Assembly (NCBI GenBank): GCA_017656305.1
Contig: JACDOG010000009.1
Span: 1-64,000, forward strand
DNA from: Thermoanaerobacteraceae bacterium
GTDB taxonomy: Bacteria > Bacillota > JADQBR01
DNA length: 64,000 bases
Direction of reading: 5' to 3'
Shown piece by piece: positions 44,259-52,715 of the stretch (position 1 is the first letter of the stretch; each line of letters starts with the position of its first letter). Under the pieces are notes generated by a model. The model ran no database searches and was not told the DNA's origin. It saw nothing but the letters and a program-made list of their open reading frames with translations. The translations under genes and the position numbers were made by a program.

Positions 44259-44291
44259 AATTCACATTGGGGACGGTTCCCAATGTGAATT
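44259..44291 (+). repeat. Perfect 13-bp inverted repeat (REP-like), likely his terminator
   Basis: AATTCACATTGGG (44259-44271) and CCCAATGTGAATT (44279-44291) form a perfect stem with loop GACGGTT, followed by GTTTTCC. The GGGGACGGTT sequence is reminiscent of palindromic repeats scattered in many Firmicute genomes. It starts seven bases after the hisI stop and probably ends the his transcript. Confidence 0.65.
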
Positions 44292-44410
44292 GTTTTCCAT
44301 TATCTGGAACACAAGACGCTGATGTCGCGAAAATTTACTTGTTTGCCGTCTCTGATGGCAAATTTTTTGTTTCTGTAGATATAAAAATGAGAATAAATAG
44401 GAGCTGGGTG

Positions 44411-44436
44411 CTTTTTGTCGTATCTTTTTGTCGTAT
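44411..44436 (+). repeat. Perfect tandem duplication of 13 bp upstream of oppD
   Basis: CTTTTTGTCGTAT occurs at 44411-44423 and again at 44424-44436 without interruption. It lies in the 220-base leader before the opp genes. Two adjacent identical boxes may be a regulator site or a slippage event. The rest of 44292-44511 shows no clear promoter or gene. Confidence 0.6.
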
Positions 44437-44511
44437 CATGATGGAGGATATTTGTCTACTGCTACGATACATATTTTCCGAAATATTATGTATTTTTATG
44501 GAGGGCTGACA

Positions 44512-45486
44512 TTGGCAGGGGAATTACTGCAGGTAAAAAACTTAAAAACTTACTTTTTTACTAAATCAGGTGTGGTCAAAGCTGTCGATGGTGTCAATTT
44601 TTCGGTACAAAAAGGCCAGACACTGGGTATCGTTGGGGAATCCGGTTCTGGCAAGACCATTACAGTAATGTCCATCATGCGCCTCATTCCCCAGCCACCG
44701 GGTAAAATTGTGGCTGGTGAAGTTATTTTTGAAGGTGCAGATTTACTGAAAAAGTCTGAGAAAGAAATGCGCCAGATTCGGGGAAATGACATATCCATGA
44801 TTTTTCAAGATCCCATGACCTCGCTCAACCCGGTAATGACCGTCGGCCAGCAGATCATGGAAGCAATCCTCTTTCACCGTGACGTGGATAAAAGGACAGC
44901 CCGGGAGATGGCTGTTGCAGTTCTCGGTAAAGTGGGGATTCCCGAACCCGAACAGAGGGTGGACGAGTATCCCCACCAGTTTAGCGGTGGTATGCGCCAG
45001 AGAGCAATGATTGCTATGGCGGTTGCATGCAATCCCAAACTGTTAATAGCTGACGAACCGACTACGGCCCTGGACGTGACTATCCAGGCGCAGATATTGG
45101 ACTTGTTACGCGAATTGCAGCAGGATTACGGTACTTCGGTGATTATGATTACGCATGACCTGGGAGTAGTTGCGGAAGTATGCCACGAAGTGCTGGTAAT
45201 GTATGCAGGCAATCCTGTGGAGAAAACCAGTGTGGAACGGATTTTTGGGGAGCCGAAACACCCCTACACGCTGGGATTACTGCGCTCTCTGCCCAAGCTG
45301 GAAGAAACCGGTCGGGAGCGGTTAATCCCCATCAAGGGCAATCCTCCCGATTTACACAATTTGCCTGCAGGTTGTAATTTTGCCCAGCGGTGTGACAGCA
45401 GCAGGAGCATTTGTTTTAACCAGAAACCCACGCTGCAGGAAATTGAACCGGGACACTGGGTTAGCTGTCATCTTTACGGTAGTTAA
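44512..45486 (+). CDS. oppD: Oligopeptide ABC transporter ATP-binding protein (OppD/DppD type)
   Basis: The 324-residue protein has Walker A GESGSGKT, Q-loop, signature FSGGMRQRAMIAMAV and Walker B LLIADEPTTALD, plus the C-terminal oligopeptide/dipeptide extension with Cys residues (GCNFAQRCDSS and CFNQKP) that fits an Fe-S cluster in this family. TTG 44512 is chosen because GGAGGG lies six bases upstream; ATG 44488 is an in-frame alternative. It powers uptake of peptides with OppF and the OppABC proteins encoded next. Confidence 0.92.
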   Translation: MAGELLQVKNLKTYFFTKSGVVKAVDGVNFSVQKGQTLGIVGESGSGKTITVMSIMRLIPQPPGKIVAGEVIFEGADLLKKSEKEMRQIRGNDISMIFQDPMTSLNPVMTVGQQIMEAILFHRDVDKRTAREMAVAVLGKVGIPEPEQRVDEYPHQFSGGMRQRAMIAMAVACNPKLLIADEPTTALDVTIQAQILDLLRELQQDYGTSVIMITHDLGVVAEVCHEVLVMYAGNPVEKTSVERIFGEPKHPYTLGLLRSLPKLEETGRERLIPIKGNPPDLHNLPAGCNFAQRCDSSRSICFNQKPTLQEIEPGHWVSCHLYGS

Positions 45487-45498
45487 GGAGTGTTTGCA

Positions 45499-46482
45499 AT
45501 GGCAGAGGATTTGTTGCAGGTGAGAGATTTAAAAAAATATTTTCCGGTAATGAAAGGTATTATTCCGCGACAGGTTGGGGCAGTTAAAGCTGTAGACGGA
45601 GTTACGTTTGATGTGAAAGAGGGGGAAACTTTGGGCTTAGTAGGTGAAAGCGGGTGCGGCAAATCGACTACGGGACGGCTGCTGCTGCGCTTGCTGGAGC
45701 CGACGGCGGGACAGATAATTTTTAACGGTAAGGATATAACTAGGTTAAATGCCAGGGAAATGCGGCCAATTCGCAAACAATTGCAAATGGTATTTCAGGA
45801 CCCTTATGCATCCCTGAATCCTCGCATGACGGTGGAGGAAATTCTCAGCGAACCCATGCGTGTCCACGGCATCGGCGACAGGCACAGCCGGGTAAGGAAA
45901 GTGATGGAGCTGCTGGATGTGGTGGGACTGGCGAGTTATCACGCCCGGCGGTACCCCCATGAATTCAGCGGGGGGCAACGCCAGCGTATCGGTATTGCCC
46001 GAGCGCTGGCAGTCAATCCCAAGCTGATTATCTGTGATGAACCCGTATCTGCTTTGGACGTGTCCATTCAGGCACAGGTCATTAATTTGTTGGAGGACCT
46101 GCAGAAGGAGTTTGGCCTGACCTATATTTTTATTGCCCATGATTTGAGTGTGGTAAAACACATTAGTGACCGGGTTGCGGTAATGTACCTGGGCCGAATT
46201 GTGGAACTGGGGACAGACACGCAGCTATACCGAGAACCACGGCATCCGTATACCCGGGCGTTGCTGTCGGCTATTCCTATCCCTAATCCTAAACATAAGA
46301 AGCAGCGAGTAATCCTTAAGGGTGATGTGCCCAGCCCTCTTAATCCACCGTCAGGATGCCATTTTCACAACCGCTGCCAGCAGGTCATGAACATTTGCCG
46401 GACGGAAATACCGCACTTGCAGGATCTGGGCAATGGTCACCAGGTAGCATGTCACCTGTACCGGGAGACGAAAACCGCTTAA
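45499..46482 (+). CDS. oppF: Oligopeptide ABC transporter ATP-binding protein (OppF/DppF type)
   Basis: The 327-residue protein has Walker [10 protein letters not shown], signature [15 protein letters not shown] and Walker [13 protein letters not shown], and a C-terminal extension with [15 protein letters not shown] cysteines. It pairs with OppD as the ATPase heterodimer. ATG 45499 follows AAGGAG. It lies 12 bases after oppD and about 117 before the binding protein gene. Confidence 0.93.
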   Translation: MAEDLLQVRDLKKYFPVMKGIIPRQVGAVKAVDGVTFDVKEGETLGLVGESGCGKSTTGRLLLRLLEPTAGQIIFNGKDITRLNAREMRPIRKQLQMVFQDPYASLNPRMTVEEILSEPMRVHGIGDRHSRVRKVMELLDVVGLASYHARRYPHEFSGGQRQRIGIARALAVNPKLIICDEPVSALDVSIQAQVINLLEDLQKEFGLTYIFIAHDLSVVKHISDRVAVMYLGRIVELGTDTQLYREPRHPYTRALLSAIPIPNPKHKKQRVILKGDVPSPLNPPSGCHFHNRCQQVMNICRTEIPHLQDLGNGHQVACHLYRETKTA

Positions 46483-46599
46483 TAGACCTGTCATAGAGAG
46501 AAATTTCCAGGGGGGAGGTGGTTACAGGAGAATTTCGCTATTAGCTTAATTTATTTGGAAAAAATTGCGGAAAGAAAGAATATTCGGGGAGGTCACGAT

Positions 46600-48216
46600 A
46601 TGAAAAGATTTACTAACAAGCTTATTATAGTCTTGGTGATGTTGTTTGCCTTGAGTGTCCTGGTTGCCGGTTGTGGTGGCGGAGCGCCGGCAGAGGATCA
46701 AGGTAAACAGGAAGCGGCAAATGAGAAAGTGTTGGTGTGGGGCCGTGGTGGTGATTCGCCGGGGTTGGACCCTGCCAATGTTACTGACGGCGAGTCGGCC
46801 AAGGTGACAATAAATATTTTTGATGGCTTGGTACAGTACAAGCAGGACAGTACGGAAATCGAACCGGCATTGGCAACTGACTGGAAGGTTTCCGAGGATG
46901 GAAAAACATGGACATTCTACCTGCGTCAAGGCGTCAAGTTTCATGACGGTACGGATTTTGACGCTGAGGATGTTGTTTTCAACTTTGAGCGCTGGATGTA
47001 CAAGGATCATGAATATCATATTGGCGGTACTTTTGACTACTGGGGCTACATGTTCGGCGATTATCCCGGTGTAGTGGAATCCGTCACTGCCAAGGACAAA
47101 TACACTGTTGAGTTTAAGCTGAAAAAGCCCATGGCAACTTTCTTAGCCAATCTTGCCATGTTCCCCTTTGGTATTGCCAGTCCAGAAGCTGTTAAGGAGT
47201 ACGGGGAAGACTTCTTCAAGCATCCCGTAGGCACCGGACCGTTTAAGTTTGTTGAATGGGTTCCCGATGACAAGATTGTGCTGGAAAAATTTGAGGATTA
47301 TTGGGGCGAAAAAGCAAAGGTTGACAAGCTGGTGTTCCGTTCTATCCCGGATAATTCTACGCGGTTAATGGAATTACAAGCAGGTACTATTGATATCATG
47401 GACGGTATTTCTCCGGATGACGTGGCAACTATCAAGAATGATGAAAGGTTCCAGTTGATTTTAAGACCGAGTATGAACGTGGGGTATGTTGCCATGAATA
47501 TGGAGAAGGAACCGTTTGATGACCCCAGGGTACGCAAAGCCGTTAACATGGCTATCAACAAGAAAGAAATTATTGATGCTTTTTTTGCCGGGCTGGCTAA
47601 GCCTGCTAAAAACCCGCTACCGCCTTCGCTGTGGGGATATAATGATGCCATTGAGGATTATCCGTATGACCCGCCAAAGGCCAAGGCGCTGCTGGCTGAA
47701 GCGGGTTATCCCGACGGATTTGAGACAACGCTTTGGACGATGCCGGTGCCGCGGCCGTACTTCCCGCAGCCGCAAAAAATTGCCGAAGCCATTCAGGCCA
47801 ACTTGGCCGAGGTTGGTATCAAGGCGGAAATTATCACCTATGATTGGGCTACTTACCTGGAAAAGGTTGAGAATGGTGAACATGACATGGCTATGCTCGG
47901 TTGGACCGGAGACAACGGCGACCCGGACAACTTCCTGTACGTGTTACTGGACAAGGATAATGCGGTTAAGCCGGCTGGAAACATTGCGTTTTATAAAAAT
48001 GACGAACTGCACGACATCCTGATTGAAGCGCAACAGGAAATGGACCAGGAGGTCAGAGCGCAGTTATACAAGCAGGCACAGGAAATCATTCATGAAGATG
48101 CTCCGTGGGTGCCGATGAGTCACTCTACACCGCCCATTGCGGCTAAAAAGAATGTTATCGGTTACGTTCCGCACCCGACCGGTGTGGAGAAGTTGAATAC
48201 TGTTGATATTCAGTAG
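46600..48216 (+). CDS. oppA: Peptide ABC transporter substrate-binding lipoprotein
   Basis: The 538-residue protein has a lipoprotein signal ending in LSVLVAGC and the SBP family 5 layout (ATDWKVSEDGKTWTFYLRQG, FHDGTDFDAEDVVFNFERWM, TGPFKFVEW and RKAVNMAINKKEI). It captures peptides or similar solutes outside the cell. ATG 46600 follows GGGGAGGTCACG; the upstream in-frame start adds no signal sequence feature. The substrate is uncertain: this family also takes nickel or other solutes. Confidence 0.9.
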   Translation: MKRFTNKLIIVLVMLFALSVLVAGCGGGAPAEDQGKQEAANEKVLVWGRGGDSPGLDPANVTDGESAKVTINIFDGLVQYKQDSTEIEPALATDWKVSEDGKTWTFYLRQGVKFHDGTDFDAEDVVFNFERWMYKDHEYHIGGTFDYWGYMFGDYPGVVESVTAKDKYTVEFKLKKPMATFLANLAMFPFGIASPEAVKEYGEDFFKHPVGTGPFKFVEWVPDDKIVLEKFEDYWGEKAKVDKLVFRSIPDNSTRLMELQAGTIDIMDGISPDDVATIKNDERFQLILRPSMNVGYVAMNMEKEPFDDPRVRKAVNMAINKKEIIDAFFAGLAKPAKNPLPPSLWGYNDAIEDYPYDPPKAKALLAEAGYPDGFETTLWTMPVPRPYFPQPQKIAEAIQANLAEVGIKAEIITYDWATYLEKVENGEHDMAMLGWTGDNGDPDNFLYVLLDKDNAVKPAGNIAFYKNDELHDILIEAQQEMDQEVRAQLYKQAQEIIHEDAPWVPMSHSTPPIAAKKNVIGYVPHPTGVEKLNTVDIQ

Positions 48217-48225
48217 GGATCTTGA

Positions 48226-48264
48226 CGGGCAGTGCAGTTTGCTGTCACTGCCCGCCTCTTTTCC
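48226..48264 (+). terminator. Partial terminator between oppA and oppB
   Basis: CGGGCAGTG (48226-48234) and CACTGCCCG (48246-48254) pair perfectly over an 11-base loop, followed by CCTCTTTTCC. The imperfect T-run fits partial termination that keeps the binding protein in excess over the permeases, common in this operon type. Confidence 0.65.
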
Positions 48265-48303
48265 CGAATTAGCAGCTCCGAAGCTGGTTAGAGGTGAACT
48301 GCA

Positions 48304-49308
48304 ATGCTGAACTATATCCTTAGAAGATTGCTCATGATTATACCGGTTCTGATAGGTGTTTCCATATTGGCCTTTTTGCTCATTCATTTAATACCCGGTA
48401 ACCCTGCCGTTGCTATGTTGGGGGAAAGGGCGACTCCTGAACAGATTGCCCGGCTGGAAGAGGAATTGGGACTTAACGACCCGCTGTACGTGCAGTACGG
48501 GCGTTTTATGGCGCGGGTGTTGCAAGGAGACTTCGGACGCTCTATTCATACTCACAGCCCGGTATTGTGGGAGATGAGCATGCGCTTCCCCGCAACAATA
48601 GAATTGACAGTTGCTGCCATGATTATTGCCGTTGTTATAGGCATGGGTGCCGGTATTATTTCTGCGGTTAAACCATATTCCATATTTGACTATTCTTTCA
48701 TGGGTAGTGCTTTGATAGGCGTATCTATGCCCATTTTTTGGTTAGGTCTCATGTTAATTTATTTGTTTGGTGTCAAGTTGGGCTGGTTACCTCCTTCGGG
48801 AAGGTTGAGTATTGGTGTGGAACTGGAGACAGTTACCAATATTTACGTCCTGGATGCTATAATTACGGGTAATTGGGTGGCTTTAAAAGATGCCTTAAGA
48901 CACTTGTTCATGCCGGCCCTTGCTTTGGGGACTATTCCCATGGCAATGATTGCCCGTATGACGCGTTCAAGTATGCTGGAGGTCATGCGTCAGGACTTTG
49001 TGCGTACTGCCCGGGCCAAGGGTTTGCCTGAAAAAATAGTTATTTTTAAACACGCCCTGCAAAATGCCTTTCTACCGGTATTGACAGTTATTGGACTGCA
49101 GTTCGGATATCTTCTTGGTGGTGCAGTCATGACTGAATGGATTTTTGCCTGGCCCGGCATTGGCCGGTGGATGTTTTTGGCCATTAGTTCCAGGGACTTT
49201 CCCATTGTTCAGGGAGGAATTTTATTGATAGCCATGGTTTTTGTCTTCGTAAACTTGCTGGTAGATGTGCTTTACAGCTACGTTGATCCCAGGATACGCT
49301 ACGACTAG
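48304..49308 (+). CDS. oppB: Peptide ABC transporter permease (OppB/DppB type)
   Basis: The 334-residue protein has about six membrane helices, the N-terminal hydrophobic signature ILRRLLMIIPVLIGVSILAF and the cytoplasmic EAA-type loop RQDFVRTARAKGLPE, which contacts the ATPases. It forms half of the membrane channel. ATG 48304 follows AGAGGTGAACTGCA. It lies 15 bases before oppC. Confidence 0.94.
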   Translation: MLNYILRRLLMIIPVLIGVSILAFLLIHLIPGNPAVAMLGERATPEQIARLEEELGLNDPLYVQYGRFMARVLQGDFGRSIHTHSPVLWEMSMRFPATIELTVAAMIIAVVIGMGAGIISAVKPYSIFDYSFMGSALIGVSMPIFWLGLMLIYLFGVKLGWLPPSGRLSIGVELETVTNIYVLDAIITGNWVALKDALRHLFMPALALGTIPMAMIARMTRSSMLEVMRQDFVRTARAKGLPEKIVIFKHALQNAFLPVLTVIGLQFGYLLGGAVMTEWIFAWPGIGRWMFLAISSRDFPIVQGGILLIAMVFVFVNLLVDVLYSYVDPRIRYD

Positions 49309-49322
49309 GGAGGAAGAATAAT

Positions 49323-50222
49323 ATGAACATGCGAGCGGTGATAAAAGGAAATTCAGAACAGGTTGAGGTTACATGCCAGTCACGTAGTCTATGGTCGGAC
49401 GCGTTGAGCCGCTTGCTGAGACAAAAAGCGGCGGTACTGGGATTGATTATTGTGCTTGCGTTAATCGCATCGGCCATATTTGCCCCGTTTATTGCACCTT
49501 ATGATCCGGAAAAGGGGAAACTGTCCGACAGGCTGCAGCCTCCTTCTGCCGAGCACTGGCTGGGAACCGACAGCCAGGGAAGAGATATTCTCAGCAGGAT
49601 TATCTATGGTTCGCGTATTTCTATTCAGGTAGGAGTCATTACCGTGGGTATCTCTCTTGTGATTGGTACGTTTTTGGGTGCCGTATCCGGGTATTTCGGG
49701 GGAATTCTGGATTTGCTGGTAATGCGTTTTATTGACATCATGATGGCTTTTCCTTATATCTTGCTGGCCATAGCCATCACGGCTGTATTGGGGCCTAGCT
49801 TAATAAATGCCATGATTGCCATTGGCATTGTCGGTATCCCCATTTATGCTCGGGTAGTTCGCGGGGCAGTGCTGTCCGTTAAGGAAAACGAGTACATTGA
49901 TGCTGCCAAAGCAGTGGGCTGTACCAACGGGCAGATTATCTGGCGGCATGTGCTGCCTAACTGTATTGCACCTATTATAGTGCAGGCCACACTGGGGATC
50001 GGCACGGCCATTCTTGATGCGGCCGGCTTAAGTTTTCTGGGGTTGGGGGCCAAACCGCCAAAGCCCGAGTGGGGTTTGATGCTCAACCAGGGGAAAGATG
50101 CGCTGCAGACCGCACCGTGGACTGTCATGTTTCCCGGGCTGGCCATTTTGCTGGTTGTGCTCGGCTTCAACCTTCTTGGCGACGGCTTACGTGATGCACT
50201 GGATCCAAAATTGAAGGATTGA
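49323..50222 (+). CDS. oppC: Peptide ABC transporter permease (OppC/DppC type)
   Basis: The 299-residue protein has about six membrane helices, the OppC-type N-terminal region ending IAPYDPEKG, the GTDSQGRDILSRI segment and the EAA-type loop NEYIDAAKAVGCTNGQIIWRH. It forms the other half of the channel. ATG 49323 follows AGGGAGGAAGAATA; ATG 49329 is a close alternative. It ends the opp operon, which carries its own terminator. Confidence 0.94.
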   Translation: MNMRAVIKGNSEQVEVTCQSRSLWSDALSRLLRQKAAVLGLIIVLALIASAIFAPFIAPYDPEKGKLSDRLQPPSAEHWLGTDSQGRDILSRIIYGSRISIQVGVITVGISLVIGTFLGAVSGYFGGILDLLVMRFIDIMMAFPYILLAIAITAVLGPSLINAMIAIGIVGIPIYARVVRGAVLSVKENEYIDAAKAVGCTNGQIIWRHVLPNCIAPIIVQATLGIGTAILDAAGLSFLGLGAKPPKPEWGLMLNQGKDALQTAPWTVMFPGLAILLVVLGFNLLGDGLRDALDPKLKD

Positions 50223-50227
50223 ATTAT

Positions 50228-50263
50228 AAAACACGCTGTGCCGTTACCATAGCGTGTTTTTCT
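50228..50263 (+). terminator. Terminator of the opp operon
   Basis: AAAACACGCT (50228-50237) and AGCGTGTTTT (50251-50260) pair fully, with the U-tract (TTTTTCT) following directly. The region from here to the agrB start (50264-50383) is AT-rich, with possible Spo0A-like boxes (TGTTGAA, TATCGAA) but no promoter I can defend. Confidence 0.88.
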
Positions 50264-50383
50264 ATTATGACAACATGGCAAAAGATAGAAAAAATAATAT
50301 TTTATGCAAAAAATTCATATTTTAACAGGGATTTGTTGAAACATATCGAAATATACAATAATAGCAAATATTGGTAGAAGGAA

Positions 50384-50395
50384 GTGAAGCTTCAC
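50384..50395 (+). promoter_or_regulatory. Perfect 12-bp palindrome at the agrB ribosome site
   Basis: GTGAAGCTTCAC is self-complementary and ends two bases before the TTG start of agrB, partly overlapping the GAAGGAAGTGAAG ribosome-binding region. It could be a regulator site or an RNA hairpin that limits translation of the maturation protease. As a short palindrome it may also be chance. Confidence 0.4.
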
Positions 50396-50396
50396 G

Positions 50397-51044
50397 TTGA
50401 GTGTAAAAGATTACTCCATCCACAGTTTGGCTACGAGTATTGGCTCATGGGTTTCGCGGCAGGCCGGTGAAACTGAAAAATTGGCCGTTTTGGTTTATGG
50501 GACTGAAGTGCTACTTGGCGGAATTATTAAACTGGCGGCACTTGCTATATCCAGTTTTTTACTCGGCATTCCGCATCTGGTTGCAGTGCAGGTGGTATCC
50601 GCAGGATTTATTCGTACATTATCAGGGGGTGCTCACTGTACTGCTTATTACCGTTGCCTGCTGTCAAGCCTGTTAATTTTTCTCGGCATGGGGTATTCTT
50701 TAAAGTTAGGTTTGCCTCACTTAACCGTTCTGAGCAACCATTATATGCTGTTTTGTTTTCTGGTGAGCTTTTATTGGATTTACCGCTGGGCACCGGTTCC
50801 TCCGGATAACAAACCCTTAAGAACCGACAGAGATAGGCTTGTTCGTAAAGCATGGACTATTATTGCTGTTTTAATTATTATGGCCGCTTTGATTATGGTG
50901 GGAACTGCTAAATGGTGGGTATGGGCCATAACTTTTAGCATATTATGGCAGTGTTTCACTCTGACTCCTTTCGGTCAAAAGTTTTTTTACAGATTGGATA
51001 AGATGCTGGTGTTTTTTGAGGGAAAGGAGGTGACATGGTCATGA
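50397..51044 (+). CDS. agrB: AgrB-like autoinducer-processing membrane protease
   Basis: The 215-residue protein has five to six hydrophobic segments and the accessory gene regulator B motif RTLSGGAHCTAYYRC, giving the catalytic pair His80 and Cys87 at the seven-residue spacing of known AgrB proteins. It should cleave the C-terminal tail of the AgrD precursor and form the ring of the autoinducing peptide. TTG 50397 follows GAAGGAAGTG. The agrD start overlaps its stop (ATGA), as in known agr cassettes. The Spo- or growth-phase control is unknown. Confidence 0.9.
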   Translation: MSVKDYSIHSLATSIGSWVSRQAGETEKLAVLVYGTEVLLGGIIKLAALAISSFLLGIPHLVAVQVVSAGFIRTLSGGAHCTAYYRCLLSSLLIFLGMGYSLKLGLPHLTVLSNHYMLFCFLVSFYWIYRWAPVPPDNKPLRTDRDRLVRKAWTIIAVLIIMAALIMVGTAKWWVWAITFSILWQCFTLTPFGQKFFYRLDKMLVFFEGKEVTWS

Positions 51045-51178
51045 GACAAAAAATTATGAGTTTTGTAGGCAAAAGTTTAGCCGGTGTACTGGCAGCAGTA
51101 GCACTTTTAGAGGTAGGAACCACTAGTATGTTTTTTTACCATCAACCCGACATTCCTGAAGAACTGAAAAGGAAATAA
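51041..51178 (+). CDS. agrD: AgrD-like cyclic autoinducer peptide precursor with a predicted Ser lactone
   Basis: The 45-residue product has an N-terminal amphipathic/hydrophobic leader, a core TTSMFFY, and a conserved acidic tail HQPDIPEELKRK. Aligning the tail with staphylococcal AgrD (DEVEVPKEL) puts the five-residue ring at S29-M30-F31-F32-Y33, with Ser in place of the usual Cys; there is no Cys in the whole peptide. A Ser lactone ring is known from Staphylococcus intermedius AIP and enterococcal GBAP. AAAGGAGGTGA is upstream; ATG 51035 is an alternative start. It is too short for automatic calling and was found by reading on from agrB. Confidence 0.85.
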   Translation: MRQKIMSFVGKSLAGVLAAVALLEVGTTSMFFYHQPDIPEELKRK

Positions 51179-51229
51179 GTATTATTTGTAGAATAATACG
51201 TAGGAGACATGTGGATAGGAGCTGCGGGC

Positions 51230-52591
51230 ATGGATAAAATAGCACTCTTACCATTTTTACTGCAATCTTTTCCGGAAAATTTCATAATCTTGTTTTTTGG
51301 GTTTGTTATGATTGATGCGGCTCCCAGATTCAAGCCTCTGATAGTAGTTGCAGCATGTGGGGCCGTATTTTCTTATATTGTCCGCGCGCTGGCCATACCC
51401 TTTGGCGTGCATTCCCTGGTTCAACTTGTTTTTTTAATTGCTGCTGTATATTTTGTTTTCCAAGAATCGGTGCTAAATTCGGTTATTGTGGTATTGTTTG
51501 GCGGTATTGCCATGGGGCTGGCTGAAACTTTGATCGACCCGTTAATAATTCGTGCTTCAGGTATTACTTTTGAGCAGGTAATGTCCGATCCATGGCTGCG
51601 AGTATTTGTGCCCCTCCCGCATATGGTGCTATTAGGTATTGCAGCATGGTTGAGCATGAACAAAAACTGGGCATTATTGCCTGTAGGAAGAAAACCTCGA
51701 AAAAGTCCCCAGCAGTGGCAGAGAAAAGATATTACATATTTAATTTTAATTAGTTTGTTACAGGCTTTTCTTTTTATCGCTTTGAATCTGACTTTATACA
51801 ATTATTATACTGGTATTTTTTCTACCACGGATTTACAGTCCTTATTGTATATTGGTGTTATTTTGTTATTGACGGCTGTGGGTACTACGCTGGTTGTTAC
51901 TTATTACATGTTGAAAACTGCACGGAAAGAAAGCCAACTGGAAGCGGAACAGCGTCATATCCAGGGATTGCATGAACTGTATCTTGCGGTGCGGTCACAA
52001 CGGCACGACTTTTTAAATCATGTGATGTCCCTGTACGGGTTGATTAAGACGGAAAATTATGCTACAGCCAAGCAATACATGGAAAGCCTTTATGAGGATA
52101 TAAAACAAAGCCAGGAAATAATAAATCTGGGTATTCCCGTATTAAGCGGCATGCTGCAAACCAAAAAAGATATTGCGTCCAAACGCGGTGTGGATTTAAA
52201 GTTGACTGTTGACCGTGATTTTGCGGATATACATCTTGCCCCTGTGGAATTAAACGGCATTGTGGGAAATCTTGTGGACAATGCGCTGGATGCTATTGAG
52301 GAGTACAAGCCCCGTGAACCGCTGATACATGTGGAGTTACTTAAGGGGAGGACTTGTTTTAAAATTATAGTTTCCAACACAGGCCCGGTTTTAAAACCTG
52401 AATTGAAAAACAAGATTTTTGCCGCGGGTTTTTCTACCAAGGACAATAAGCGTCACTCGGGAATCGGTTTGGCTTCCGTTCAAAGTATAGTAAGGAAGCA
52501 TGATGGGAAAATAGAAATTGAAGACCCTGAAGATTTTGAGGGCGTCCGTTTCCGAGTGCTGATACCCTTTGTATCTCGAGATGAAGGGTAG
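51230..52591 (+). CDS. agrC: AgrC-like sensor histidine kinase (HPK10 type)
   Basis: The 453-residue protein has six to seven N-terminal membrane helices (to about residue 230), the HPK10-type phosphoacceptor His259 in RSQRHDFLNHVMSL, and a HATPase domain with GNLVDNALDAIEEY and SGIGLASV. It should detect the peptide made by AgrB/AgrD. ATG 51230 is chosen because AGGAG lies eight bases upstream; ATG 51209 is an alternative. No AgrA-like LytTR regulator is next to it, so its partner must be encoded elsewhere or be unusual. Confidence 0.87.
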   Translation: MDKIALLPFLLQSFPENFIILFFGFVMIDAAPRFKPLIVVAACGAVFSYIVRALAIPFGVHSLVQLVFLIAAVYFVFQESVLNSVIVVLFGGIAMGLAETLIDPLIIRASGITFEQVMSDPWLRVFVPLPHMVLLGIAAWLSMNKNWALLPVGRKPRKSPQQWQRKDITYLILISLLQAFLFIALNLTLYNYYTGIFSTTDLQSLLYIGVILLLTAVGTTLVVTYYMLKTARKESQLEAEQRHIQGLHELYLAVRSQRHDFLNHVMSLYGLIKTENYATAKQYMESLYEDIKQSQEIINLGIPVLSGMLQTKKDIASKRGVDLKLTVDRDFADIHLAPVELNGIVGNLVDNALDAIEEYKPREPLIHVELLKGRTCFKIIVSNTGPVLKPELKNKIFAAGFSTKDNKRHSGIGLASVQSIVRKHDGKIEIEDPEDFEGVRFRVLIPFVSRDEG

Positions 52592-52600
52592 AGCTATGCA

Positions 52601-52630
52601 CGCTATAGTGGCGGCACTATAGCGTTTTTT
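52601..52630 (+). terminator. Terminator after agrC
   Basis: CGCTATAGTG (52601-52610) and CACTATAGCG (52615-52624) form a perfect stem with a four-base loop, followed by six T residues. It confirms that the cassette is a self-contained agrBDC unit. Confidence 0.93.
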
Positions 52631-52715
52631 GTTAAATACTTTACTGCTGTTTGCTTAGGCAGGGTTTAGATAACAATCAAGCGAAAGTAGTTTGGGAATG
52701 GAGATTGGATTGATT

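Noticed and set aside
44267-44509. An 80-codon frame in the opp leader
   Set aside because: No ribosome site, no recognisable features, and it contains the inverted repeat loop; most likely non-coding leader.
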